Shown piece by piece: positions 44,401-56,949 of a stretch of 64,000 bases of DNA. This stretch comes from Cycas panzhihuaensis. Its lineage: Eukaryota > Cycadophyta. The position numbers and the translations under genes are program-made. The stretch lies in the NCBI GenBank assembly GCA_023213395.1, contig CM041465.1:31999741-32063740 (forward strand). The letters run 5' to 3'. The notes below the pieces were generated by a model that was not told the origin of the DNA, ran no database searches, and saw only the letters and a program-made list of their open reading frames with translations. Each line of letters opens with the position of its first letter. Position 1 is the first letter of the stretch.

Positions 44401-47400
44401 GAGAGACTATTGAGTACTGGATTCTGGAGCGCAGAAGCACATCTCTTACCAGAGGCAGAACTTTAATATATTAAAAGCAAATTAAAGTAGTGCTGAGATC
44501 GTTCTTAAAGATGCTCGTGTGTTACTAGTAGATGGTATCAGTGACATTTCCATTACAGGAGGAAAGTTTTTTAGGGTATATTATGTAACCAAGATGTAGT
44601 TAAACCTTCTGTCTGCTCAAGAGATCTACAAACAAGGTATGAAAATGGAGCTCTATGATGATAAGTACCTGATAAAGGACCCAAAATAGAACTTTGTTGT
44701 CATAGCTACCGGGAAAGTCAGGGATAACTTCTGGGTGTTTGTAAAGTTTCAATCTCAGAAGAAGTCCTATGCCTTTGTTGCCATTACGGATGATGAAAAC
44801 AAATTATGGCACAATCACCTTAGGCACCTTAATTATAGGAGTATTACACTACTGAAGAGGTTGAAGATGGTGGAAGGACTATTGTCAGTGACCTGCTCGA
44901 ATGGTGTATGTGAAGGATGCATGTATGGAAAGCATCATCACTATCCTTTTGCTCGGGATAATGCCTGGAGAGCCAAGGAGAAGCTGGAGCTTGTACATTC
45001 ATACATTATGGGACCACTCCCAAATCCTTCGATATCAGGAGCCCGATATATACTTATGTTTGTGGATGATTACACTAGGAAATCCTGGGTTTATTTTCTC
45101 AAGAACAAGTCAAACGTATTTGATCGCTTCCGTGAGTGGAAAGCGATGGTTAAAAATGAAAGTGATAAGAAAATAAAAACTTTATGAAGTGATAATGGTA
45201 AGGAATACGACAATAATGCATTCAATCAGTTTTGCCACAACCATGGTATAAAGTGAGAGTTTACAGTCCCGTATACTCCATAATAGAATGGAGTTGCTGA
45301 AAGAAAGAACTTTACCATGATGGAGATGGCAAGGTGTATGGTGCATGTTAAAAACTTGCCACTGAAGTTTTAGGCGTGTGGCATCGGCATTTATATTTTA
45401 AATCGGGTACCCACTCAGGAAGTTCGCAGCATGACCCCCGAAGAGAAATGGACCGGTCAGAAGCCTACCATTAGCCATTTGAGAACATTTGGGTGTATAA
45501 CACACGCCCACATCCCTGATGATACTCACAAGAAGCTAGATCGAAAGAGTCTAAAGTGCATATTCATGGGGTATTACACAGAGAACAAAGCCTACAGACT
45601 ATGGAATCCAGAGGAGGAGAAGATTGTGGTTAGTTGGGATGTTAAATTTGACGAGTCATTGACCTATCATGCTGAAAGAGCATTAGAGGAGCCTTTTTAC
45701 CCTCCCCTTCTCCCATTCCTAAATTCTTCAAGCGAAGAGCACGATGAGCCAGTCACTGTAGCACCTGAGGAAGCAGGACCAAGTGGGACACATAATAGTG
45801 AGGAACCATCACAAGTATAAGTACCTCAATCAGTGGGTCCTTTTATACCTTTATGGGCAAGGAAAACACTTGAAGATTCTGGTGTGGCGATGCAAACCCT
45901 TACTGATGATAGACGAACCAGAAGTCAGCATGGCAATCAAACTCTACTGGTCAACACCAATGACTTGAATGATCCTGAATCGTTTACTGAAGTGAAAGGA
46001 GATCCAAGATGGAGAGCTGCAATGGAGGAAGAATATGATTATCTGATGAAGAATGATACGTGGGATTTGGTTCCACTACCTGTATTAAAGAATCTTGTTG
46101 GATGCAAGTGGGTCTATAAGATAAAGTTTTGATCAGATGGAGAGGTGGACAAGTACAAGGCTAGACTTATTGCGCAGGGATTTAAGTAGAACGAAGGAAT
46201 TAACTATGAGGAGACATTTGCACCAGTCTCCAGAATGACAACAATCCACTTACTCATTTCCAGAATGACAATGGTCCACTTACTCATTTCCTTAGCAGCT
46301 ACATTAGATTGCCATTTGAAGAAATCAATCTATAGCCTGAAATAAGCACCTCGTGCTTGGTATGAGAAGATGGATGCCAAGTTGAAAGTTGAAGGTTTTG
46401 AAATTTCAGAACTCGACCCAAACTTGTATGTGAAAAGAAGAGGGACTTATGTAGTTACTTGCGTGGTGTATATGGATGATCTAATCATTGGTGGTAATCA
46501 TGGCAAGGCTATAGCTGAAGTCAAATCTAATTTGGGAGCTTCATTTAACATGACAGATCTTGGGAAACTTCACTATTTCTTGGGTATTCAGATCAGGTAG
46601 ATGGAAGATAGGATCGTATTATTGTAGTCGCAGTATGTAAAGAACTTACTAGAGAGATTTGGGATGCAACACTGCAAACCTATTACAACACCATATGTCA
46701 AAGACGCAAGATTGCAGAAGGATATGGCCCAACCTTTTGTAGATGGCACAAAGTATTGTCAATTGGTAGAGAGTCTCATTTATTTAACTCATACTAGGCC
46801 AGATATTGCATATGCTATTGGATTGGTTTCTCGCTACATGCAGAATCCATAGGAGCCTAATTTGGTGGCAGCAAAGCAGATTTTGAAATATCTAAAGGGG
46901 ATAATCAATTTTGGTCTTGAATACCGTAGAGGTGAGAAGATTAGGTTGCATGCCTACATAGATGCTGATTGGGGAGGAGATTCTGACGATCAGAAGTCCA
47001 CTGTTAGATACCTGTTTAGTATTGACAATGGATTTGTTTCATGGTAGTCGAAGAAGCAGCAGACAGTGGTGCTATCTTCTACAAAAGCAGAATATCAAGG
47101 ACTCAATGCTGGTATGAAAGAAGCAGTATGGTTACAAGGTCTCTTAGAATTTCTTGGCGTTTCCAATGGACATCTGATTCTCTTTGTTGATAATCAGAGT
47201 ACCATTCATCTATCGAAGAATCCAGAGTTTCATGCGTATACAAAGCATATCGAGATTCAACACCATTACATTCATGAGCTGATTAAGTCAAGGAAACTGT
47301 AGGTCAACTATTGTCTGAGTGAATTACAACTTGCGAATGTGTTTACCAAGCCACTCAATGAAGACCAATTCATGAAGATGCATACCAGATTAGGACTCAT

Positions 47401-47480
47401 CGATGTTATCCTTGAGGGGGGATGTATCAACAAGGATAAAGAAGTTACAGATTGTCCCAGCCTTCGTGGTAACTCAACTA
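44401..47480 (+). pseudogene. C3 pol: protease, integrase, RT, RNase H
   Basis: Protease VLDSGAQKHIS keeps DSGA, but the Trp before it is a stop. Integrase: LWHNHLRHLNYRS, CEGCMYGKHH; the first catalytic Asp is Tyr (HSYIMGPLP), the second Asp (SDNGKEY) and Glu (NGVAERKN) remain. RT: KWVYKIKF, KARLIAQGF, then a 30-bp duplication and an in-frame loss of the QMDVKSAFLNG region, then APRAWYEKM and an intact VVYMDDLIIGG. RNase H: DADWGGDSDDQKSTVRYLF, LSSTKAEYQGLNAGMKEAVW, LFVDNQSTIHLSKNPEFH. Stops fit Gln, Arg or Trp codons hit by transitions. Confidence 0.93.
46230..46289 (+). repeat. 30-bp tandem duplication in C3 RT
   Basis: CCAGAATGACAACAATCCAC... (46,230-46,259) is followed by CCAGAATGACAATGGTCCAC... 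(46,260-46,289). Exactly ten codons, so the frame is kept. It lies just before the in-frame deletion of the RT palm. Confidence 0.85.
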
Positions 47481-47511
47481 CTACATGTTACAGGTTCCCC
47501 ACATTCACATT

Positions 47512-47520
47512 AAGGGGGAA
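47512..47520 (+). other. C3 polypurine tract
   Basis: AAGGGGGAA directly before TGTTAGTG. Confidence 0.9.
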
Positions 47521-47878
47521 TGTTAGTGTGGTAGTTAATTATTAAGCCACTTAATTAATGTTAATGTGGTTTAATTATGTGAAAAGGTGTGAGCGAAAAG
47601 GTACAATTTATTTGGAGGGTCACAACCCTAAACAGGTAACACCTCTTGGAGAGTATATATGCCTTGAGGCCTTGTGTATTCTATCATCCAAGTTTATTGT
47701 GTAATAATTAATGATCCCTTGAGGATCCTTTTGTGGTGGGTTTTTTACCGAAAGGGTTTCCCACGTATATCCTATGTTTTGTGCATCTGTTTTCTGTATT
47801 TTCAATCTGTTGCTTGTTGTGTATGGTTAAAGATCCTATGGTTGAGAACATCTATGTATGATTTTATGTTCTCGAACA
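47521..47878 (+). repeat. C3 3' LTR
   Basis: TGTTAGTGTGG...TCTCGAACA, 358 bp, followed by AAAAT. The TATA box is slightly changed (GTATATATGCC). Hairpin segment GTGGG...CCCAC at 47,736-47,764. Confidence 0.95.
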
Positions 47879-47883
47879 AAAAT

Positions 47884-48089
47884 TAACTAATTATCATAAT
47901 GGAATTATTAATATTTACCCCCAAGGGTAAAAAAAAAAAATGATGAATTAGTTTGGATAATAGAAAATTAAATAAAGTTGATAATTTGGTAAATGTTAAA
48001 TCACCTTATATAACTAAAGGAAAATAATCTTTGATATGTTTTTCAATTAAAATAAAGTTGATGAAGAAGTTAATAAAAATTAACTACTT
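47884..48089. other. Spacer between C3 and C4
   Basis: AT-rich, an A-run at about 47,931-47,940, no gene. TACTT at 48,085-48,089 is the likely left duplication of C4 (TATTT on the right). Confidence 0.4.
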
Positions 48090-48422
48090 TGAAGGTTTGA
48101 AATATGGAGAGAGAGCAGAGTAGAAATCAAATAATCAATCTATTGTCAATGCATGAGCATAACAAACTATTACATTCAATCCATTGTATGAGAGCATATA
48201 CAAATTTCCTAATAGAGGTGGTGTCTAAAGACACTAAGGTTTATCACCTTAGTAAATATATAGTTTGAGGGAGGAGGGAAACCTCCTCAACCTCCAAAAT
48301 TTATAATACATTAAAATAATACTTAACTAAAGTAACACTTAACCTTACCTTACTTACTTTCATATATGTGTACTCACATGTGTAAAATGGTGGAAACAGA
48401 GTGATGAACATTAACCTCAACA
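48090..48422 (-). repeat. C4 3' LTR
   Basis: 333 bp. On the minus strand begins TGTTGAGGTTAATGTTCATC, preceded by the purine-rich TAAGGAAAAGAA (48,423-48,434), the polypurine tract. Confidence 0.88.
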
Positions 48423-48434
48423 TTCTTTTCCTTA
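48423..48434 (-). other. C4 polypurine tract
   Basis: Minus strand TAAGGAAAAGAA directly before the 3' LTR. Confidence 0.7.
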
Positions 48435-48779
48435 ATGGTCATCATGAATATCTTCATTTTTCCTTGAATTTGTGGTACATGTATATGAGGTAGACTTTCA
48501 ATGAGTGCTTGAATAAGTGTCCCTTCACTTTGTCTTCATCTTCATGCATCATTATCCTTGTATAGTCATTTCTTTCAACATGGTTAGGTTCAAGCAATCT
48601 CCAAGTAAGTATGACTTACTTCAAATGGGGATGAGTGGCTGCATCTTTGACTTTATCTTCTGGAATCTTTAATTTATGAGTAGTGATCATGTCAAAGGTA
48701 CATACATCTTTATATGCATCAATGTGATCATTCATTTGATTTGAGTTTTTTATATTAGTCTTTTAAATACAAAAAACCT

Positions 48780-49140
48780 ACTATAACATTTATCTCATAT
48801 GTACAACATCATCATAGTTAAATTCATTTACATTGAGAGTTTCTCCACCATAAATAGATTCTAGTGTATCCCAAATGGATTTTGATGTAGTTGATTTACT
48901 AACATGAATAAATACATCGTCATTTATTGTACTAAAGATTAAAGCTATGATTTCATTATCCTTTTTTAGGTTTTCTTTAAAATTTTCTCCTTCCTCTAAA
49001 TAACCACATACAACAAAATTCTAAATGTCTTTTGAAATAAGAAGTGTTTTCAATAATTCTTTCTATATATGAAAATTGGTCCCATTAAGTGTGAGAATTA
49101 ACACATCATCCAAAGAAAATACCATTTATAATGTGTTTAG
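48780..49140 (-). pseudogene. C4 gag fragment
   Basis: Minus-strand translation gives LNGTNFHI, VVCGYLEEGENFKENLKKDN, EIIALIFSTINDDVFIHVSK and SIWDTLESIYGGETLNVNEF. The order NGTNF, KKDNE.A.IF, S..A/SIWDTL..IYGG is that of UBN2-type Copia gag and parallels C1. It ends abruptly; no knuckle or pol follows. Confidence 0.85.
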
Positions 49141-51530
49141 TTTATGAACTCAAATAAGTAAATGAAGACCTTAAATGTATGAATAACATGAAATGGACAA
49201 TAAGTACTTTTCAATACATATAAATCCCTTAAACAAGGTAGGTGAGTAATGTGATCAAATGTATATCTTTTGAGACAAAAGGTTTTCATTTGTATAGAAC
49301 TAAATCAATTAATGCTTTTATGTAAGTAAGGATCTAAATGCTCCTTTAAGGTTTTAATAATGCAAATTTGAAATAATTATCTTTAATGATGAAATGATAG
49401 ATAATTAATGATAAGGAGTAGCCAAAGTAAAAAATGAATGACCTTTATTAATGTAAAAAGCTTGATTATGAAAAATAATTAGCTATCCTTTTGAAATTGA
49501 AGTGCAACATTTACTTTAGATAATAGGGATATCTAAAAAATAACAAGTTTCTTCTAAGAAATATAGAAAATGAATAAATAAAACACAAAATATACCCGTT
49601 TGATTAAGTAGCTCCACTTAGTTTGAAGTGCTAAAAAACTGGCTTCTTGCTATAAAAAATAACTTGAAAATACAAACAAAGAATAACAAAAGCTTAAAAA
49701 ATAAATTGTTAGTAATCAATAAAGTAGATATAATCTTTTGAGATAATATAATGCTTGAAAAGTTATAGGATAATGCTTATAAGGACTGAATAAGAAGCCA
49801 AAGATAGTTAGCTTCAAATACCTACCAAATGAAGTCATAATTGAGTGAAACCTATTTCAAACTAAAGAATATCAAATATCCTTTTTGACGGATTCAACAG
49901 TTTAGAAAATCAATTTCTGTAACTTAAGATTTTAAAGAATAGGTAAAGAGACCCTTTTTAGGGCTTAAATAGGAGCCACAAGGCTAAAATATTATAAAAA
50001 TAGATTATAACTTTATGAAAATGTATAAAAATACTCAATTATACATTAAATACCTTTTAATGTGACTTATTCCTAAAAATCTTGAATTTTTTTTTTAAAA
50101 AGATGTTAAATAATGAAGAACTAGGTTGGACTAAGTACCTTAATTTCACCAGCTTAAAATACCTATAAAATAGCTTTAAATCATTTGAAAAAACTATATC
50201 AACATGAAGAGCACTGAATCAGATTTCTAATAAAGCTAACATTTTAGAAAATGGATATCGGATGAGAAAGTTATAGTGAAAATAATGAAGCAACCTCTTT
50301 ATGTTTAGCAAACTAGAAGTTGGAAAATTAGGTGACTTCAAACTATTAAAAACTAATCAAAATAGATCCAAATCTAAAAAAATTATACTATTATATAGAG
50401 AGTCAAAGCATCTTTCCAACAGATTTAACCATTCAAAAAATGAACTATATCAAAAGTTATAAGCGAAACAGTTGAGATAACTTATTATGAAAAAAAAAAA
50501 AAATGTGCAGATGTCATGCACACAAATAAAACTTCGTGGAGCTCGTTCTCTCTGTACGCAACTTAGATTAAGGCAAAATTTTAGACAAAGTTAGATATTC
50601 CTACTATAGAGTCACCTCTAAAATTTCATAAATATTTGTTAATCATAGAGAGAGAACAAAGTGATTGATCTCAGGAAGGTCGTGAAGGATGTACAGACTA
50701 CATAGAGGTTGTACAACTTAGTGAATGCTAAAAAATAGGCTAAAATTACTTGGTCTAACTTAAATCAGCCATATACCCCTATCACAAAAGAGATCTAATG
50801 AAGAAATAATCCAAAATGAGTAAATGAGAGAAGGGGCAGTGGGGTTTCACTACCAAAATGAGTAGCTGATCTTCCGGAAGAGAGATCTCTTTGTAGGAGT
50901 GATGAAAATTGAAATCGTTAAATCTAGTATGGATTTGACCTAGAGAGATTTGAATTAACTGATGACTTTCTATGGTTTCCTTAACACCCTGGAGACTGCA
51001 CTAGCCTACAAAAGTTTAAGTTCCTTTCCAAACCTTAAAAAAATAATGAAAAAATAATAAAAACTTATAAAATATCAAACAAAATCTAAGTATAATTTCT
51101 CCCAAAAACTTGTTAGGTTGAATATGAAGCTATTATTACATAGATCTAAATAAATATTGAGTAAATAGAGCAAATATACCAAAAAATAGCTAAATATTTA
51201 ATAAAAATATGTAAAACTTATAAATAAAACTTCATAGAACGATGAAGTATTGAATGTTTTATTGATTATGGATATGATCTTGCATAGATCTATGAAAATA
51301 TGGATTATTTTACACATATAACTCAGAAATAATCAAATTTTTAATGAAAATAATATAAAAAACTGCTAATGAGCTTTATAAAAAATGAATAAAACCAGTA
51401 TCTTGCTTGTCATACATATCTTTCATAACTCTTTACTTAAAAAAATATTAGATCTTCTTGCTCCCAAATGAACAACTTTAACATGCCAAAATCTGAGCTC
51501 TGATACCAAATGAAGGAGTTGAAACAAGAA
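49141..51530 (-). other. C4 leader, non-coding
   Basis: About 2.4 kb between primer site and gag fragment, very AT-rich, no open frame of note. Longer than all coding matter in this element. Confidence 0.65.
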
Positions 51531-51542
51531 GTTCTGATACTA
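51497..51542 (-). other. C4 primer site, duplicated
   Basis: Two copies 34 bp apart. The one at the expected place (51,531-51,542) reads TAGTATCAGAAC, two changes from the Met site. The inner one (51,497-51,508) is a perfect TGGTATCAGAGC. Both are followed on the plus strand by AAATGAAGG, so LTR end and primer site were duplicated together. Confidence 0.8.
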
Positions 51543-51544
51543 AA

Positions 51545-51877
51545 TGAAGGTTTGAAATATGGAGACAGAGTAGAGTAGAAATCAAATAATCAATCCATTG
51601 TCAATGTATGGGCATGATAAACTATTATATTCAATCCATTGTATGAGAGCATGTATAAATTTCCTAATAGAGGTGGTGTCTAAAGATACTATGATTTTTC
51701 ACCTTAGTAAATATACAGTTTGAGGGAGAAGGGAAACCTCCTCAACCTCCAAAATTCAAAATACGTTAAAATAATGCTTAACTAAAGTAACACTTAACCT
51801 TATCTTACTTCACTTCATATGTGTGCACTCACATGTGTAAAATGGTGGGTGTGGGGTGATGAACATTAACACCAACA
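51545..51877 (-). repeat. C4 5' LTR
   Basis: 333 bp, minus-strand start TGTTGGTGTTAATG, end CAAACCTTCA. No clear TATA box was chosen. Confidence 0.88.
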
Positions 51878-51882
51878 TATTT

Positions 51883-53715
51883 AAGATGAGAAAAGGTCTC
51901 ATATATGAAGATGCAAATTAGTAAAGAGCACTAATTTGGTTAATTAGGTAACATAGCCTACTCTCTAGATTTGTATCTTGAGTTTTCATAGATAAGATGA
52001 TATATTAACAATGGCTATAGGTAAACTATAAAACCCAATATATGTTTACAGATAATCCATAAACCCTATTAAAATATTATGTATTGTGTGGTAATATTGT
52101 CTAATGGATAGTTTTATATGTAGTGGTATCATATGTAATTCTATTAGTCTATATTATTATGATATTATTACACATGTTATTAGTCCTTATGATGATAAAT
52201 TTTTATTAGTTTTCTTAGAGGTTAAGTTCTCTATTTATGCACCTCATAAGATCATTATAAGTAAGAGTCATTATATGATAAATATAGTCCTCAAATTGAC
52301 TTGATATAAATGCTTATTATTATGTTGAATTCTCTTATTGATTAATTCAAGGGCATATTTAATAATGGATGTTTCTCTTGACTATCGAGGGTTTTGTTAT
52401 TAAAAAAAATTGATGTATACAATTGACTTTACCTATAAGATCTTTTATATTAATTTCATTTTATTAATGATGTTGGCTTGAGTACTTGGAATATATAATC
52501 TTAATTATATAATTTTATCTTATGATAATTTTAACAAGGTATCAGAGTTGTGTTTATTTTAAGTTTCTTGGTCTATATCAAGTTGATAGTTGTTCATTAC
52601 ATTTTGAGGTACTATTAAGGGATTATACATTATTTTATGATATTTTGAAGAAAATAAGGCATGCTTATCATGTAGTGATTATACTAACTCTATTGCAGGT
52701 TTGTGAAGGATATTTTTAGTGATAAAGCATTTATTTTGGATAGCTCATTTATGTTTGATCATCTCCTTTAAGTGGTTATAGGGCACTTGGTTGGTTGGTT
52801 TGGTGGTATTTTGTGCTCATTGTAACATATAAGCACATTGTCAAGTAGCTTAGGTGTGTGTTTGCTACTATCTCTCCACTTTCTATGTTTGTTTTAGTGA
52901 CCTTTTAATAATTATAGATCGTATACATCTACGTGCTATGTAGGTAATTTTTTGAGGCTTGTCTATCACAATTTTTATTCTCATTTCATCCTATTTCAAT
53001 CCTCTCTTATATAACTACAATTTAATGACTAGCTTTACTTTTATATAGTGTGGAACCATATTGATATTGTGTTTGATAAATTGATAATGATTATTAGATA
53101 GTTCTTTTATTAATTTAGTGGATCTCTTTATTGTTGGTAGCTATTTGGTACTTTACAACATGTATTTTATTATTTTATACATTATTAGTGACTATTCACT
53201 ATTACATGTCCTATTCGTATTGGTCATAATAAATCCACACTTGATATTTTATGTTTTTGTTGATCATTTGGTACTTCTATTAATAGTTAACCATTTCCTT
53301 CATATTTGTGGGTAGTTCATAGCGATTTTACATAATGATAATTTTGTTTTATAGCATCTATAGGGATTTCATGTGATTACCAAAGTGGTTTTCTGTAACA
53401 ATCCAAATAATAAATAATATTTTAAAGTCAATTTTCTAATAATTGCATATAAATACGTATAACCTGTCAAGAGAACCCCATGATATTTTTATTTTTTCGA
53501 TTATGGGTTAACCATTAGTATTTGACACTTCTATGATTGGGTAACTATCATTTATCTGCCATGGATTATTTTGTAATTATTACATCTAATTGCTCTATGT
53601 TTGACATTTATCTATTGAGTTACTATTTGTTACTTTTGATCTATAATAAAATTTATTGGATCTACATTTCATCTACATTTTCACCTTTAAATCTTTAGTC
53701 AAACTTACCATCGAT
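51883..53715. other. AT-rich stretch, no gene seen
   Basis: GGTATCAGAG at 52,538-52,547 resembles a Copia primer site (first base A instead of T), so an old LTR may end just before it, but no gag follows and no partner was found. Nothing else supported. Confidence 0.3.
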
Positions 53716-54022
53716 TGTGATGGAGTTGATGCTCGTTTCTTAATTAAGAAGTGTGCATAGTGGCATTGAAACTTCGTGGGGCTGCCTCTAGCCATCATCA
53801 ACTAATATAGGGAAGAGGTATGTATTATTATATTCATTTATTATTATTATTTGATTTAAAAAAAAGCGTTGGTTGATGGCAGGCTTGCCTAATGTCTTGA
53901 CTATAAATATAAGGTGAAAATACTCACCAGTGTTCTTTAACATCATCTGCTATTAGAAATTATATTAATTTTTCATCAATATGGCTTTGTGAATATTTTT
54001 CTCTGTCCCTCTACACACTTCA
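53716..54022 (+). repeat. C5 5' LTR
   Basis: Its last 130 bp align with the C1 LTR: CTATAAATATAAGG (TATA region), ACC(A)GTGTT.TTTAACA, CTATTAGAAATT, ending CACTTCA. The start (TGTGATGG, about 53,716) is a guess from length. Confidence 0.65.
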
Positions 54023-54024
54023 TT

Positions 54025-54036
54025 TGGTATCAAAGC
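54025..54036 (+). other. C5 primer-binding site
   Basis: TGGTATCAAAGC, the Met site with one G-to-A change, two bases after the LTR as in C1. Confidence 0.85.
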
Positions 54037-55204
54037 TCATTGGTCTCAATTGTGATTGATTTCAAAGCATATAACAACTCACAACAAGCTAATATAGCAA
54101 ATATTTATTTATTTTCTAAAGTTTTATCAATAGTTTTCCATAGTTCTTATAAAATATTTAGTTGATTTGCTATGTATGCTCTATATAATCAATATTTTTT
54201 CAGATTTGTGTAGTAATTATAGGTGGATTTATCCAACACATATTTGGAATAATTTTATTGAAGTTTTGTTTAAACATTTTTATAAGTTTTTAATTAATTT
54301 TTTAGTTTTTTTAGAAACTTGATCTTTTGTAGGGTGGTGCACTTTCATCATTGAACAAAACTATATTGAGTGACTACTCATTGGAATACTTGCTGAGTCA
54401 TCTCCAAAATGGAATAGATAATTTAAAAAAATGTCACTTATACTTAGAGATATAATTCCTAGAAGTTGGCTTTCTCTTACTTTCTACTAAAACCCCACAG
54501 GCTAGTTGAAAAGTAATAATTTTTTTTTCACTTATTTCTTTCAATATCTCATCCTCAACAAGGTTGCACCTCCTTTATGGGCTCTTTGGGCTATCCATTT
54601 AGTGTAGATAACTCTCTATCAGTTTGTACATTCTCCTTGAAGCCGTACAACCCTTGTTCCTTTGTATCTATTATCTTCTCACTTTTTTTCAATATTAAAA
54701 AAAAAAAAATGGTTTGTGTTATTAATCATCCTCCATCTAAATGCCTTTTGAAATATGATTTAAGGCATGATAAATATCTCAAATTGTATATAGCTGTGCC
54801 CTATGTCATTAGTAATACGTGTGCCAAGTTGGTTCATTTTTTATTCAAGATTATCAAAGATTGAATATTTGGTATATATGCCATCAATTTCTAGTTAGTA
54901 TTACCCAGATCTATGTTTCTATTTACTTTTTCCTTAGATCTCTATGATAAAAAAACTATTCTATGTTTTTTTTTATTCTTTTATTTCTTTGATATATACT
55001 CATATATATCTCCTTGAATGATGTGCTCCCACTATTAATAGATTCAATCTGGTTTTGATCAAGTTTCTGATCAGTTCTACATATTTTATTTAATCTGGTT
55101 TATCATTGTTAATGTTTATATAACTTTGTTCGATATATATATATTTTATTCTATTATGTTTGAGAAAATTAATTATATTGGATATTTCATTCAAATTAGT
55201 AGCC

Positions 55205-55265
55205 CTTTCTATTGGTCAGTTGGTAGACACATTGAAGACCCATATGACCTTATCGTTTTAAAATA
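55205..55265 (+). repeat. C5 leader, tRNA-like segment
   Basis: TTGGTCAGTTGGTAGAC (55,211 onward) is close to a tRNA A box; CGTTTTAAAATAAG (55,253 onward) stands where a B box is expected and looks like a decayed one. Compare 8,491-8,575 in C1. No full cloverleaf. Confidence 0.35.
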
Positions 55266-56288
55266 AGAGGTATATTTCAAACTATTATAAGTTAGTTTTA
55301 ATAATTTTATTTTTTTAAAGGATTAAACTATATTTCATAGTCTTTTGGAGTCTACTAGCCCTCTTCGTAGGCCAACAACAGATCACATGTGCTAACCAGG
55401 TGGCCAGGGGATTCAATTAAAGGGGGCTTAAGACCCCCCTTTTCAATTTTTTACCATAACAAATAGGCTTTACTATTTTGCTAATATCCTTTTATCCAAG
55501 AGTTTATTTTTTGAATGGTTGGATCAATTGGAAAGTTGACTCAGTGATATACATACTAAACTTAGTTTCGTACTAATCTAAAGTTGTTTTGTAGGTGTTT
55601 TAGGCTCTTAGATTCAACCCTCTTGTTTGATCCTAGTTTGAATTTCTTTCAATATTTTTAAGCAATTTATCCACTTTATTCAAGAATATTTATGTTATAT
55701 TGATATACTAATCTATTCTTGGTAGATTTCACCTTCAATTTTAAGAAGTACATATGTTTTTAGCTGAATATTGTGTAGATTTACCCTTAAAGAAGAAGGT
55801 AACATTAGATAATATTTTACAAAAAAAAGAGCTTTCTAACCCTTAATTTATTTTATTTTATGTCTTCTATTTCACTTTACTTCATTTTAACTTATTCAAT
55901 TTCATTTTAAGGCTCATTTTAAGCTCATTTTAGCTCATTTAAAGGTCATCTAATCTCATTATTAAAGCTCATTTTAAAGTCTATTTAAAGCTCATTTGTT
56001 ACACTTCAAAAGTTCATATAGAGTTTATTTTATTACATTTAAAAGCTCATTTAAAGGCACCTTTTACTTATTTACTTATTTCATATCATTTTAGAGCTCA
56101 TTTATTTCATTTTGAAGGCTCATTTTATCTCATATTTATTTTATTTAAAGGCTTATTTCATTTCATTCTTGTTATATTTTTTAAGTTGCTTTCATTTAAT
56201 ATTAAAAGGAACCTTATTTGTTAACAAGACCACATCTAAAATCTATTTTCATATTAAAAATATAATCTTCCAAATGAACACCCTTTTT

Positions 56289-56720
56289 CCAACCTTATAA
56301 GGGGAATGGTTAGGACCCTTAAAGTTACCACCCTGCACATGCCCTTGGCCTACTCACATTAGATAAGGAATATCATTAGCTATCAGGTGTAATAGGTGGT
56401 AGGGTAAGGTGGAGTACCCTATCTTTTTGGAGTTTAGAGACCAAGTTAGACTAAAGGAGGTGAGTGCCTTAGTTTAAAAAGCTTTCACCACTAGATTTGT
56501 CATTAAGCATAGTTTAGTGTAGGTGGATCAACAGATCAAAGGGATCTTGTACCTTCTTATTAGCTAGTATAATGAAGTATATAGAGCCTAACACTCATGT
56601 ACCAATATATTAGGTCCCTTATTTGCCACTTATGAGTCGGCGCCACTAGACAAGATGGTAACTAAAGACTTCCCTTAGAGATCCTTAAACTTAGAGTCTA
56701 GAAACTATTAGGTACCTAGG
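56289..56720 (+). repeat. Leader module, C5 copy
   Basis: Diverged copy of 10,131-10,563: AAGGGGAATGGTTAGGACCC, TTGGCCTACTCACATTAG, TGAAGTATATAGAGCCTAAC and other anchors in the same order. Confidence 0.75.
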
Positions 56721-56949
56721 ACATATAAATTTTCTTTTTTTTTAATATGGTAAAAAATAAAAGGGGTTTTAATAGGTCCCCAAATCTTTTACAACATCTG
56801 CCTTTCGGATATAGAACATAATGGCCATGACATGCCCATGGCCTAGCATAACTGGACCCATGTTAACCCTCTAAGCCTTGATAAGCCCTAACTATCCTAT
56901 TTCTGAGCTGACACATCTAATCTAACCAAACTCAGGAGCTCCTATGAGA

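Larger units (their letters stand above)
41666..47878 (+). mobile_element. C3: full-length Ty1/Copia, decayed
   Basis: LTRs 41,666-42,023 and 47,521-47,878, both 358 bp, with about 36 differences by eye, mostly transitions. Perfect 5-bp duplication AAAAT (41,661-41,665; 47,879-47,883). Primer site and polypurine tract present. Gag-pol stays in one frame from 43,547 to about 47,450 despite about twenty stops. RT has lost part of its palm. Related to C2. Confidence 0.97.
48090..51877 (-). mobile_element. C4: small non-autonomous Copia
   Basis: LTRs 51,545-51,877 (5') and 48,090-48,422 (3'), both 333 bp, about 34 differences by eye, starting TGTTG(G/A) and ending CCTTCA on the minus strand. Flanks TACTT and TATTT differ by one transition. 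The inside is 3.1 kb: a 2.4-kb leader and a gag fragment of about 110 codons near the 3' LTR. No protease, integrase or RT. It needs help from another element. Confidence 0.9.
54037..56720 (+). other. C5 long leader
   Basis: T-rich, non-coding, same zone order as in C1. A run of 'tcatttta'/'aaggctcat' phrases at 55,880-56,170 forms a loose degenerate repeat. It ends with the shared module (56,289-56,720). The rest, up to gag at 63,154, is separated by the L1. Confidence 0.7.
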
